In this document: one piece after another, positions 18,312-26,392 of the stretch | How positions within the stretch are numbered: the stretch's first letter is position 1 | How the letters are laid out: each line of letters starts with the position of its first letter | From: Ectobacillus panaciterrae DSM 19096 | Lineage (GTDB): Bacteria > Bacillota > Bacilli > Bacillales > Bacillaceae_G | Assembly: GCF_000430785.1 (NCBI RefSeq) | Contig: NZ_AUMR01000003.1 | Span: forward strand, 186,001 to 250,000 | Length of the DNA stretch: 64,000 bases | Reading direction: 5' to 3' | Notes under the pieces: generated by a model | What the model was told of the DNA's origin: nothing | Seen by the model: only the letters and a program-made list of their open reading frames with translations | The model's database searches: none | Program-made: the position numbers and the translations under genes

Positions 18312-18580
18312 ATAAGAAAACAGCTCGGGCTTATTCCGAGCTGTTTTTTTGTTAAAAAGAATCGGCTTTGATTTTGGTGATGCCGATTGTGCTCTGTAAA
18401 TTCTCCAATGACGTAAAAAAGAGAGTAAGTTGCTCCCGTGCGGGGACAATGAGACAAGCCGTTCACTTTTACAGGCTTGTTCAAAAGTTCATCCGGCATG
18501 GAGAGAAGTTCAGAAATAAGTTTCTTACGAGTATGAATCGCAAGCTGCAGGCATTCTTATTTTTCTGTTCTGTCTTATGA
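18312..18580 (-). pseudogene. Possible decayed or unstarted small gene, convergent with dapA
   Basis: The 370-base dapA-rnjB gap has no clear + strand gene. On the - strand a frame reads HTRKKLISELLSMPDELL then NKPVKVNGLSHCPRTGATYS and on to LFYVIGEF, which looks protein-like. The only in-frame ATG (18499) has no ribosome binding site. A good site (AGGAAGGG, - strand near 18585-18592) precedes an ATA codon and a different frame, so one start change and one frameshift would explain it. The frame runs on through the dapA terminator. I recognise no family. Chance is a real alternative. Confidence 0.25.
18318..18350 (+). terminator. Intrinsic terminator after dapA
   Basis: AACAGCTCGG and CCGAGCTGTT pair around a 7-base loop, followed by TTTTTTG. 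Confidence 0.92.
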
Positions 18581-18599
18581 TCCCTTCCTAGAAATTAGC

Positions 18600-18629
18600 T
18601 TGTATTCTAATTCTTGTATCAGGTATAAT
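18600..18629 (+). promoter_or_regulatory. Candidate sigma-A promoter of rnjB
   Basis: TTGTAT (18600-18605), an 18-base spacer and a perfect TATAAT (18624-18629), about 55 bases before the rnjB start. Confidence 0.5.
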
Positions 18630-18682
18630 ATTTCTAAGTGACTTAGTACGGGTATGCGCAGCGAAATTAGGAGGCAAGATAG

Positions 18683-20353
18683 GTGGAGACAAAAGAGACA
18701 GAATCAGTAAAGGTATTTGCCCTAGGGGGAGTAGGGGAAATCGGAAAAAACATGTATGGAGTGGAAATTGATTCGGATATTTTCATAGTGGATGCCGGAC
18801 TTATGTTTCCGGAAGAAGAGATGTTCGGAATTGATATTGTAATCCCTGATATTACATACTTAGAAGCAAATAAAGAACGAGTAAAAGCATTGTTTTTAAC
18901 ACACGGTCACGAAGATCATATCGGAGGCATTGCATACGTACTAAGGAAGCTGCACATCCCTGTATACGGGACTCGTTTAACATTGGGGCTTGTGGAGGCG
19001 AAATTAAGCGAAGCGGGACTTTTAGGCCGTGTTAAATTAAAAACAATTGATGCAAACTCTGTCGTCAAATTTGAAACGACGTCCGTTTCCTTTTTCAGAA
19101 CGAACCACAGCATCCCGGATTCAGTAGGAGTTGCCTTCGGCACATCGCAAGGCGCAGTTGTGTATACGGGAGACTTCAAGTTTGATCAAACGCCGGTGGA
19201 CAAGTACAGCGCGGACATTGGGAAAATGGCGCAGCTCGGCAACGAAGGCGTGCTTTGTCTATTATCGGACAGCACAAATGCAGAGCGTCCCGGCTATACG
19301 GGATCAGAAAAAGCTGTCGGAGTAGAGATTTCAAAAGAATTTTACAGTGCGGAAGGACGCATTCTGATAGCGTCGTTCGCTTCTAACGTGCACCGCATTC
19401 AGCAAGTATTCGATGCGGCTTATGAACACGGACGCAAGGTGGCGGTTGTCGGAAGAAGCATGGTCAAGGTGGTGGATATCGCTTATAACCTCGGATATTT
19501 GCATATTCCAGACGGTATGCTCATTTCGCTTCAAGATATTGACAGCTATCCGGAGCGGAAAGTGGCGATTTTAACAACAGGAAGTCAAGGCGAGCCGATG
19601 GCGGCGCTTTCCCGCATGGCAAAGCAAGCGCATAAACAAGTAGCCATTCGCAAAGGTGATACCGTAATTATTGCAGCTTCACCGATTCCAGGAAATGAAA
19701 CATCTGTTTCCAAAACAATCGACCTGCTGTTTCGGGCAGGTGCAAATGTTGTATATTATGGAGAAAAGAAAGTTCACGTATCGGGTCACGGCAGTCAGGA
19801 AGAGCTGAAGCTTATGCTCAATTTGATGAAGCCGAAATATTTTATGCCTGTACACGGGGAGTTCCGTATGCAAAAAGCGCATGCGAAGCTTGGAGAAGAT
19901 GTCGGCATGGACCGTAATGATATTTTTCTTGTGGATAAGGGAGAAGTCATTGAGTTTCAAAACGGCGTAGCCAAGCATGGAGCAAAGGTACCGGCCGGCA
20001 ACGTCCTCATTGATGGATTGGGTGTTGGCGATGTAGGAAATATTGTGCTTCGCGACCGCAAGCTGTTATCACAAGACGGTATTCTTGTTGTGGTAATCAC
20101 CCTTAGTAAGGAAGCAAAAACAATCGTATCCGGTCCGGAAATTATCTCCCGCGGATTTGTCTATGTGCGTGAATCTGAGAAGCTTATTGATGACTCTGCT
20201 AAAATGGTACGAGAAATTGTTGAGCAGTCCATTAGAGAATATTCTATTGAATGGTCTACATTAAAACAAAGCGTCCGCGATGCACTCAGTCAATTTTTAT
20301 TTGAAAAAACAAAACGAAAACCTATGATTTTACCCATTATTATGGAAGTGTAA
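18683..20353 (+). CDS. rnjB: Ribonuclease J2
   Basis: Metallo-beta-lactamase/beta-CASP RNase that works with RNase J1 in 5' mRNA decay and processing. The 556 residues contain THGHEDHIGG (about 74-83), the complete HxHxDH metal motif, then TGDFKFDQTP and VSGHGSQEELKL, and end in KTKRKPMILPIIMEV, a J2-type tail. In B. subtilis J2 the motif is degenerate (HGHDEN), so this copy may be catalytically more capable. Location between dapA and tepA identifies it as rnjB. The GTG start follows TTAGGAGGCAAGATAG. Confidence 0.92.
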   Translation: METKETESVKVFALGGVGEIGKNMYGVEIDSDIFIVDAGLMFPEEEMFGIDIVIPDITYLEANKERVKALFLTHGHEDHIGGIAYVLRKLHIPVYGTRLTLGLVEAKLSEAGLLGRVKLKTIDANSVVKFETTSVSFFRTNHSIPDSVGVAFGTSQGAVVYTGDFKFDQTPVDKYSADIGKMAQLGNEGVLCLLSDSTNAERPGYTGSEKAVGVEISKEFYSAEGRILIASFASNVHRIQQVFDAAYEHGRKVAVVGRSMVKVVDIAYNLGYLHIPDGMLISLQDIDSYPERKVAILTTGSQGEPMAALSRMAKQAHKQVAIRKGDTVIIAASPIPGNETSVSKTIDLLFRAGANVVYYGEKKVHVSGHGSQEELKLMLNLMKPKYFMPVHGEFRMQKAHAKLGEDVGMDRNDIFLVDKGEVIEFQNGVAKHGAKVPAGNVLIDGLGVGDVGNIVLRDRKLLSQDGILVVVITLSKEAKTIVSGPEIISRGFVYVRESEKLIDDSAKMVREIVEQSIREYSIEWSTLKQSVRDALSQFLFEKTKRKPMILPIIMEV

Positions 20354-20383
20354 AAGTGCTCTGATGAGCACTTTTTCTTTTTT
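20352..20383 (+). terminator. Intrinsic terminator after rnjB
   Basis: AAAAGTGCTC and GAGCACTTTT stem with a TGAT loop, followed by TCTTTTTTC. Confidence 0.88.
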
Positions 20384-20444
20384 CTACATGAAAAACGGAA
20401 CATGACAAATACTACTTAATATAATAGCGAAAGGAGCATCATCC

Positions 20445-21176
20445 ATGGCAGATCGCGAATACATAACAAGCGAAGATACCGAGAAAAAGGAAACAAAAGA
20501 TTCAATCGTTGAGAAAATTCAGCAGCTCGGACAAACGAACGTTCCTCAAATGAGTGAATCTCGGATTCATTGCTTAACGATTGTTGGGCAAATTGAAGGC
20601 CACGTTCAGCTACCGCCGCAAAATAAAACAACAAAGTATGAGCACCTCATTCCGCAAATTGTGGCAATTGAGCAAAATCCGAAAATTGAAGGACTGCTTA
20701 TTTTATTAAATACAGTAGGAGGAGACGTGGAAGCCGGGCTTGCTATTTCAGAGATGATCGGTTCTCTCTCAAAGCCCACTGTTTCCATTGTACTCGGAGG
20801 AGGGCATAGCATCGGCGTTCCGATTGCAGTCGCTACCGATTACTCTTACATTGTAGAAACAGCCACGATGACCATTCATCCAATCCGCTTGACTGGACTT
20901 GTCATTGGTGTACCGCAAACGTTTGAATACCTCGATAAAATGCAAGAGCGGGTTGTTCGTTTTGTGACGAAGCATTCTAACATTACAGAAGACCGTTTTA
21001 AGGAATTGATGTTTGCAAAAGGGAATTTAACGCGTGACATTGGTACGAACGTTGTCGGTTCTGATGCGGTAAAATACGGTTTAATTGATGAAGTAGGCGG
21101 AATTGGAGAGGCGATTCGCAAGCTGAACGAGATGATTGAAGCTCGTCAGCAAGAAGGCGGGCAGATGCTGCAATGA
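20445..21176 (+). CDS. tepA: ClpP-fold protein TepA (translocation-enhancing protein)
   Basis: A 243-residue ClpP/crotonase-fold protein (YmfB/TepA). Described in B. subtilis as enhancing protein export and as needed for efficient processing during sporulation. The core motifs [20 protein letters not shown] and [19 protein letters not shown], with a candidate nucleophile Ser in GGGHSIG, are clear. The first 30 residues are charged. The ATG follows AAAGGAGCATCATCC. It overlaps ylzJ by four bases. Confidence 0.92.
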   Translation: MADREYITSEDTEKKETKDSIVEKIQQLGQTNVPQMSESRIHCLTIVGQIEGHVQLPPQNKTTKYEHLIPQIVAIEQNPKIEGLLILLNTVGGDVEAGLAISEMIGSLSKPTVSIVLGGGHSIGVPIAVATDYSYIVETATMTIHPIRLTGLVIGVPQTFEYLDKMQERVVRFVTKHSNITEDRFKELMFAKGNLTRDIGTNVVGSDAVKYGLIDEVGGIGEAIRKLNEMIEARQQEGGQMLQ

Positions 21177-21379
21177 TTTTATACACGATTGTACCTGAGC
21201 AGCTCATCTATCCGATTGACGATAGGGTATATGCAAAACAAAAAATTGTAAACTGCAACGGGATTGATATGGTTGTTGAAGCATGCGGGGACAGCGGCTA
21301 TTCTATTATACGCATTTTAAGCAGCGATCCGCAGCATTACTTGCAATATCAGCCGGGGCAAAGAGTCTGGATTCATTGA
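21173..21379 (+). CDS. ylzJ: YlzJ-like small protein
   Basis: A 68-residue protein beginning [20 protein letters not shown], the hallmark of the YlzJ family that sits between tepA and spoIIIE in Bacillus. No known biochemical role. The ATG overlaps the tepA stop (ATGA), so translation is coupled. Confidence 0.87.
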   Translation: MILYTIVPEQLIYPIDDRVYAKQKIVNCNGIDMVVEACGDSGYSIIRILSSDPQHYLQYQPGQRVWIH

Positions 21380-21482
21380 AAAAGAAGGAAATTCCAATGC
21401 GTGTATGGTATACTATACAGGAAAAAGAATGAAGCAGCCAAGCATGGCTGCTTTCTTACGTTTGTTCAACAGAGGTGAAGAA

Positions 21483-23834
21483 ATGGCAAAGCAAAAGCAG
21501 AGAGGTAAAAAAACAAAGGAAAGACAATCCAATCAGCCTACTATGTATTACGAAATTATCGGTTTGACTCTTTTCGCGCTCTCTCTTATTACCATATTGC
21601 AGCTTGGGATTGTGGGGAAAGCGTTTGTTCTGTTCTTTCGCTTTTTCTTTGGCGAGTGGTACATGATCGGTGTGCTTGGGGCTATAGTGTTATCCGTTTA
21701 TTTTGTAATGAAAAGACAATGGCCGAATCTATTTCATAAAAGATTAATCGGCATCTATTTTATTGTAATGGCGATTCTCATGTTCAGCCATATTACATTG
21801 TTCAATCTTTTGACGAAAAACGGCCAGTTTCCAAGTCCGTCCGTTATTTTGAGCACAAAGGAATTATTCTTTATAGAAGCGAAGAAAGAAATCGGCTCTG
21901 GTAATTTAGGCGGAGGCATGCTCGGAGCGGTCATGTTTGCTTCCTGCTATTTTCTGTTTGATGAGACGGGTGCGTATATCATCGGTGTCATTTTTGTGCT
22001 GTTAGGCATCTTATGTATTACAAACAAGCATCTCGGAGAAGTGCTTGCTCCTGTCCTGTATCTTATTAAGAAGCAGCTGAGCGCCTTCGGGACAGATTAT
22101 AAGGATTGGAAAGAAAACCGAGCTGCACAAAGAACAGAGAAGAAAAAGACAGTAAAGACGAGAAGCGAGCGCTATAAGAAAGAAGAAGAAAGTCCGGATT
22201 CAGATGAGTATGAAGAAGAGGTAGATGTAACGCCTCCTATTATCTCAAACTTTGCAGAGCGCACGCTTGCAGAACCGGATATCGCAGAGAAACTGCCAAT
22301 CGCTCCTGCTGCAGAGCTGTCTGAAGAAGAAGTGCCGCAGCAAAAGCGTTCCCAAAAACGGGCGGAACCGATTGATCCAGGGCCGCCCATGCAATTTGTG
22401 AATGTGGAGAATAAGGATTATAAGCTTCCGCCGGTGGAATTATTGTACCTTCCGGAAAATGGCCATGTAACAGACGAAAATGAACTTATTTATGAAAATG
22501 CGCGCAAGCTCGAGCGTACGTTCAAGAGCTTTGGCGTAAAAGCAAAGGTCACAAAAGTACATAGAGGACCGGCTGTTACAAAATATGAGGTATACCCGGA
22601 CATGGGGGTAAAGGTAAGCAAAATTGTCAGTTTAAGCGACGATTTGGCGCTGGCTTTAGCTGCTAAAGACATTCGTATTGAGGCGCCGATTCCGGGGAAA
22701 TCCGCGATCGGTATTGAGGTGCCGAATTCTGAGGTAGCGATGGTAACGTTGCGAGAGGTGCTGGAGTCAAAAGGCAACAGCCGGCCGGAGGAAACGCTTC
22801 TCATCGGACTTGGGCGTGACATTACGGGTGAGGCGGTTATGGCGATGCTGAATAAAATGCCCCACTTACTGGTGGCCGGCGCTACGGGAAGCGGAAAGAG
22901 CGTATGTATTAATGGCATTATTACAAGCATTTTAATGCGGGCTAAGCCTCACGAAGTGAAAATGATGATGATTGATCCGAAAATGGTTGAACTCAATGTA
23001 TATAACGGGGTGCCGCACTTGCTCGCTCCTGTTGTAACAGATCCGAAAAAAGCGTCGCAGGCCTTGAAAAAAGTAGTAAGTGAAATGGAGCGCCGCTATG
23101 AGCTGTTTGCGCACAGCGGAACGCGAAATATTGAAGGGTATAACGATTACGTGCAGCACTATAATGAGAATGCAGAGGCGAAGCAGCCGACATTGCCTTA
23201 TATTGTAGTGATTGTGGATGAGTTGGCGGATTTAATGATGGTCGCTTCATCTGATGTGGAAGATTCTATCATGCGTCTGGCACAAATGGCTCGCGCAGCA
23301 GGCATTCACTTGATTATCGCTACGCAGCGTCCTTCAGTGGATGTTATCACAGGTCTAATTAAAGCAAATATTCCTTCGCGCATTGCATTTGCCGTTTCAT
23401 CCCAAACCGATTCAAGGACAATCTTGGATTCCGGAGGAGCCGAAAAGCTGCTCGGGCGCGGAGATATGCTGTTCCTTCCTGTAGGGGCATCAAAGCCGGT
23501 GCGCGTGCAAGGAGCATTTTTATCTGATGCAGAGGTTGAGAGCATAGTAGAGTTTGTCATTTCTCAGCAAAAAGCGCAATATCAAGAGGATATGATTCCG
23601 CAGGCGTCCGACTCCATGCAGCAATCAGAGGACGATTTGTATGAAGAAGCTGTACAGCTTGTAGTAGACATGCAAACCGCATCCGTTTCTATGCTGCAGC
23701 GCAGATTCCGCATTGGTTATACGAGAGCTGCACGCCTGATTGATGTAATGGAGGCGAACGGCATTGTTGGTCCATATGAAGGAAGCAAGCCGAGGGAAGT
23801 GTTGATTAAAGACATTCAGGAAATGAGCTCGTAA
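21483..23834 (+). CDS. spoIIIE: DNA translocase SpoIIIE/FtsK
   Basis: Septal DNA pump that moves the chromosome into the forespore and clears DNA from closing septa. The 783 residues comprise four N-terminal membrane segments (about 25-175), an acidic/lysine-rich linker (about 220-310), the alpha/beta motor with Walker [16 protein letters not shown] (about 467-481) and Walker [12 protein letters not shown], and a C-terminal gamma winged-helix domain ([20 protein letters not shown]) that reads orienting DNA sequences. The ATG at 21483 follows AGAGGTGAAGAA; the upstream frame extension is not conserved. Confidence 0.96.
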   Translation: MAKQKQRGKKTKERQSNQPTMYYEIIGLTLFALSLITILQLGIVGKAFVLFFRFFFGEWYMIGVLGAIVLSVYFVMKRQWPNLFHKRLIGIYFIVMAILMFSHITLFNLLTKNGQFPSPSVILSTKELFFIEAKKEIGSGNLGGGMLGAVMFASCYFLFDETGAYIIGVIFVLLGILCITNKHLGEVLAPVLYLIKKQLSAFGTDYKDWKENRAAQRTEKKKTVKTRSERYKKEEESPDSDEYEEEVDVTPPIISNFAERTLAEPDIAEKLPIAPAAELSEEEVPQQKRSQKRAEPIDPGPPMQFVNVENKDYKLPPVELLYLPENGHVTDENELIYENARKLERTFKSFGVKAKVTKVHRGPAVTKYEVYPDMGVKVSKIVSLSDDLALALAAKDIRIEAPIPGKSAIGIEVPNSEVAMVTLREVLESKGNSRPEETLLIGLGRDITGEAVMAMLNKMPHLLVAGATGSGKSVCINGIITSILMRAKPHEVKMMMIDPKMVELNVYNGVPHLLAPVVTDPKKASQALKKVVSEMERRYELFAHSGTRNIEGYNDYVQHYNENAEAKQPTLPYIVVIVDELADLMMVASSDVEDSIMRLAQMARAAGIHLIIATQRPSVDVITGLIKANIPSRIAFAVSSQTDSRTILDSGGAEKLLGRGDMLFLPVGASKPVRVQGAFLSDAEVESIVEFVISQQKAQYQEDMIPQASDSMQQSEDDLYEEAVQLVVDMQTASVSMLQRRFRIGYTRAARLIDVMEANGIVGPYEGSKPREVLIKDIQEMSS

Positions 23835-23835
23835 A

Positions 23836-23869
23836 AAAACGGAAGGGGCCCCTTTCGTTTTCTTTTTTT
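23836..23869 (+). terminator. Intrinsic terminator after spoIIIE
   Basis: AAACGGAAGGGG and CCCCTTTCGTTT form the stem, followed by TCTTTTTTTG. The next 160 bases (to about 24020) hold no gene that I can see. Confidence 0.85.
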
Positions 23870-24021
23870 GAAAAGTGTTTGTTAAGGGAGAGCGCTGCAG
23901 CTTAAGCGGTAATCTAAAATATAGTTTTTGGCGTGAAAATGCCAAAAGGCGCCTTTAAGAGAGAATAGTATGCCTGTTTGATGGATAAACTGATTGCACA
24001 AACTTATAAAATGAAGGATTT

Positions 24022-24028
24022 TGTCGAA
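24022..24028 (+). promoter_or_regulatory. Spo0A-box-like site upstream of the riboswitch promoter
   Basis: TGTCGAA within TTTTGTCGAAT matches the Spo0A recognition core (TGNCGAA) and ends five bases before the -35 hexamer at 24034. A second, inverted core (TTCGACA) is at 24291-24297. Inferred only from sequence. Confidence 0.4.
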
Positions 24029-24033
24029 TCGTG

Positions 24034-24062
24034 TTGACATCATATGGAGCCTATGATAAGAT
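24034..24062 (+). promoter_or_regulatory. Sigma-A promoter of the riboswitch transcript
   Basis: Perfect TTGACA (24034-24039), a 17-base spacer and TAAGAT (24057-24062). The riboswitch aptamer begins about 20 bases after the -10 element. Confidence 0.8.
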
Positions 24063-24081
24063 TTATCCCGGAATAAATAAG

Positions 24082-24156
24082 GAACCTCATATAATTATGG
24101 AGATATGGTCCAGAAGTTTCTACCTAGCAGCCTTAAATTGCTAGACTATGAGGAGA
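24082..24156 (+). ncRNA. Guanine-class purine riboswitch aptamer
   Basis: P1 is CCTCATA (24085-24091) with TATGAGG (24147-24153). The core reads ATAATTATGG, then GATATGG (loop 2) and the invariant AGTTTCTACC junction. P3 is CTAGCA/TTGCTAG. The base that pairs with the ligand, equivalent to position 74 of the xpt aptamer, is C (24146, in GACTATG), which predicts guanine or hypoxanthine rather than adenine. It is followed by a terminator at 24184-24242, the usual OFF-switch layout. The downstream genes are a GntR regulator and a nucleoside transporter. Confidence 0.92.
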
Positions 24157-24183
24157 GTGGCAACGTATAGGTCTGTACATACA

Positions 24184-24242
24184 GCCCCTGCGCTCCAGCT
24201 TTCTCACGATGCGAGAAATGTTGAAGCTCGGGGGCTTTTTTA
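24184..24242 (+). terminator. Terminator of the purine riboswitch expression platform
   Basis: GCCCC (24184-24188) pairs with GGGGGC near 24230-24235, with inner TTTCTC/GAGAAA pairing, followed by TTTTTT. Guanine binding would be expected to favour it. Confidence 0.82.
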
Positions 24243-24253
24243 CGGACGAAGCT

Positions 24254-24269
24254 ATACAAATATTTGTAT
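24254..24269 (+). promoter_or_regulatory. Perfect palindrome, candidate regulator operator
   Basis: ATACAAATATTTGTAT is a 16-base perfect inverted repeat between the riboswitch terminator and the gntR gene. A site for the adjacent GntR-type protein is the simplest reading, but AT-rich palindromes can arise by chance. Confidence 0.35.
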
Positions 24270-24410
24270 TTGAAAAATTATTAACATTTATTCGACAAAG
24301 GACAACTTTTATATTTTGATTTTTACAATTTCGTGATATAGTAGGGTTGGAAAAAGAAGAAAAGATGTCTTACATCAGAGGTCGAATAAGTGAAGTACTG
24401 GGGGATTAGT

Positions 24411-25136
24411 ATGTCAATCAGGTCAGATAACCGACATCTTTATTTACGAGTCATAGACCGCATTAAAGAAGATATCAAAAATGGGGTGTATAAAGAAAAA
24501 CAAAAATTGCCCTCGGAATTTGATTTAGCGAAGGAACTTGGTGTTTCCCGAGCGACATTGCGCGAAGCTCTTCGTATTTTAGAAGAGGAGAATGTCGTCA
24601 TTCGCCGTCATGGCGTTGGAACTTTTGTAAACGCTAAACCGCTGTTCTCGTCTGGGATTGAGCAACTTTACAGCATCACGGATATGATAACAGATGCCGG
24701 AAAGCAACCAGGAACAATTTTTCTTTCCTCTTCGCTTACAAGCTTAACGGAAGAAGAAAAAGAAAAGTTTCGCTGCATGGAAGATATGGACGCTTTGGCG
24801 ATTGAACGTGTTAGAACGGCAGATGGGGAACCGGTCGTATATTGCGTGGATAAAACTCCACAGCATATTTTGCCAGATCTGTCGGATTATAAGGAAGAAT
24901 CGCTGCTCAGCATCATCCATAAAAAAACAAGCAAACGCATTACGTATGCAGTTGCACACATTGAGCCGCTTGGATATCATCCAAAGATTTCGCCGATTTT
25001 AGAGTGTGATCCGGAAACGGCGCTTCTTGTTCTTAAGCAAATGCATTATGACCAAAGCGACGAACCGATTTTATACTCTATCAACTATTTCCGGGCTGAT
25101 AAATTCAGCTTCCATGTCTTGCGAAAACGTATTTAA
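24411..25136 (+). CDS. GntR/HutC-type transcriptional regulator
   Basis: A 241-residue regulator with an N-terminal GntR winged helix ([20 protein letters not shown] then [21 protein letters not shown], about residues 26-66) and a C-terminal UTRA-type ligand domain (about 95-235, [16 protein letters not shown]). Located directly upstream of a BMP-lipoprotein/ABC nucleoside transporter, so a nucleoside or related effector is a reasonable inference. The ATG at 24411 follows CTGGGGGATTAGT; the frame is open 21 bases upstream. If transcribed from 24034, the gene is under guanine riboswitch control. Confidence 0.88.
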   Translation: MSIRSDNRHLYLRVIDRIKEDIKNGVYKEKQKLPSEFDLAKELGVSRATLREALRILEEENVVIRRHGVGTFVNAKPLFSSGIEQLYSITDMITDAGKQPGTIFLSSSLTSLTEEEKEKFRCMEDMDALAIERVRTADGEPVVYCVDKTPQHILPDLSDYKEESLLSIIHKKTSKRITYAVAHIEPLGYHPKISPILECDPETALLVLKQMHYDQSDEPILYSINYFRADKFSFHVLRKRI

Positions 25137-25217
25137 TGTCCCTTATTTTGAGGAGGTGACATCGTTCAAAAGGGGCATCGACAATTATGTACAGATTAAT
25201 CTAGGAGGGGTTCTAGT

Positions 25218-26291
25218 ATGAAGAAAAAGGCGGGCCTGTTATTATCATTAACTTTAGCGGCAAGCACAATTTTAGGCGCTTGCGGAAGCGCTAACAAAAC
25301 AGAGACCAAAGGCGGAGAGAAAAAAGCAGCAAACTTTAAAGTAGGTATGGTTACAGATACTGGCGGGGTAAACGACAAATCCTTTAACCAATCAGCTTGG
25401 GAAGGATTAACGAAATTCGGAAAAGACAACGGCCTAAAAGAAAATGAAGGCTATCGCTATCTGCAATCCGAAAAGGAATCAGATTATCTGCCCAACTTAA
25501 CAAAATTCGGTGAATCGAACTTCGATTTAACGTTTGGTATCGGCTTCCTAATGGCTGATGCAGTCGGCAAAGCAGCTGATCAATTCAAGAAAAATCAATT
25601 CGCTATCGTTGATATGGTAGTAAACAAGCCAAACGTAACAAGCATCGTATTCAAAGAAAATGAAGGTTCTTTCCTTGTCGGCGCGGTTGCTGCGATGACT
25701 ACAAAAACAAATAAAATCGGCTTCATCGGCGGCGTAGAGAGCGATTTGATCAAGAAGTTCCAATACGGCTTCATCGCAGGTGCAAAAGCAGTTAACCCTA
25801 AAATTGAAATCGTATCTCAATATGCAGGCGACTTCAATAACATCGCTAAAGGTACACAATTGGCTTCCACAATGTATGGTCAAGGTGTAGATGTAATTTA
25901 CCATGCAGCTGGCGGAACAGGAAACGGCGTGTTCACAGAAGCGAAAAACCGCAAGAAAAAAGGACAAACAGTTTGGGTAATCGGTGTTGACCGTGACCAG
26001 CATCAAGAAGGTATGCCTGAAAACGTAACATTAACTTCCATGGTTAAACGTGTAGATATCGCGGTTGAAGATGTTGCGAAAGAAATGAAAGACGGCAAGC
26101 TTAAAGGCGGTTCAATTAAAGAATTCGGTCTGAAAGACAAAGGTATCGATATCGCTCCGACAACTGACAACGTAAGCAAAGATGCGTTAGCGAAGGTTGA
26201 AGAGTTTAAAAAGAAAATTTTAGATGGCACAATCAAAGTTCCAGCTACTGCGGACGAATATAAAACATACGAAGCTTCTCTGCCTAAGTAA
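25218..26291 (+). CDS. nupN: BMP-family nucleoside-binding lipoprotein (NupN-like)
   Basis: Substrate-binding lipoprotein of a purine-nucleoside ABC importer. The signal peptide ends in the lipobox LGAC (Cys at about residue 21). The mature part starts with the PnrA/Med-type fold, KVGMVTDTGGVNDKSFNQSA, and contains YHAAGGTGNGVF and WVIGVDRDQ. The family binds guanosine and related nucleosides (NupN of B. subtilis NupNOPQ, PnrA of Treponema). 357 residues. The ribosome binding site is CTAGGAGGGG. A hairpin separates it from the ATPase gene, probably raising the level of the binding protein. Confidence 0.9.
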   Translation: MKKKAGLLLSLTLAASTILGACGSANKTETKGGEKKAANFKVGMVTDTGGVNDKSFNQSAWEGLTKFGKDNGLKENEGYRYLQSEKESDYLPNLTKFGESNFDLTFGIGFLMADAVGKAADQFKKNQFAIVDMVVNKPNVTSIVFKENEGSFLVGAVAAMTTKTNKIGFIGGVESDLIKKFQYGFIAGAKAVNPKIEIVSQYAGDFNNIAKGTQLASTMYGQGVDVIYHAAGGTGNGVFTEAKNRKKKGQTVWVIGVDRDQHQEGMPENVTLTSMVKRVDIAVEDVAKEMKDGKLKGGSIKEFGLKDKGIDIAPTTDNVSKDALAKVEEFKKKILDGTIKVPATADEYKTYEASLPK

Positions 26292-26307
26292 GACCGCAGA
26301 GAAATAG

Positions 26308-26336
26308 CAAAGGTTAGTTCTTTGAACTAACCTTTG
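26308..26336 (+). terminator. Intercistronic hairpin between nupN and nupO
   Basis: A perfect 13-bp stem, CAAAGGTTAGTTC with GAACTAACCTTTG, and a TTT loop, but no T tract (TATG follows). More likely an mRNA-stabilising or partial-termination element than a full terminator. Confidence 0.7.
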
Positions 26337-26392
26337 TATGTATATAAAACCAGCTAGAAAAGTATGGAACTTCCATCAAGGGAGGTTAATTC

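Noticed and set aside
25006-25221. Frame overlapping the end of the GntR gene and the gap before nupN
   Set aside because: Most of it is an alternative frame of the GntR gene; no ribosome binding site and no recognisable family.
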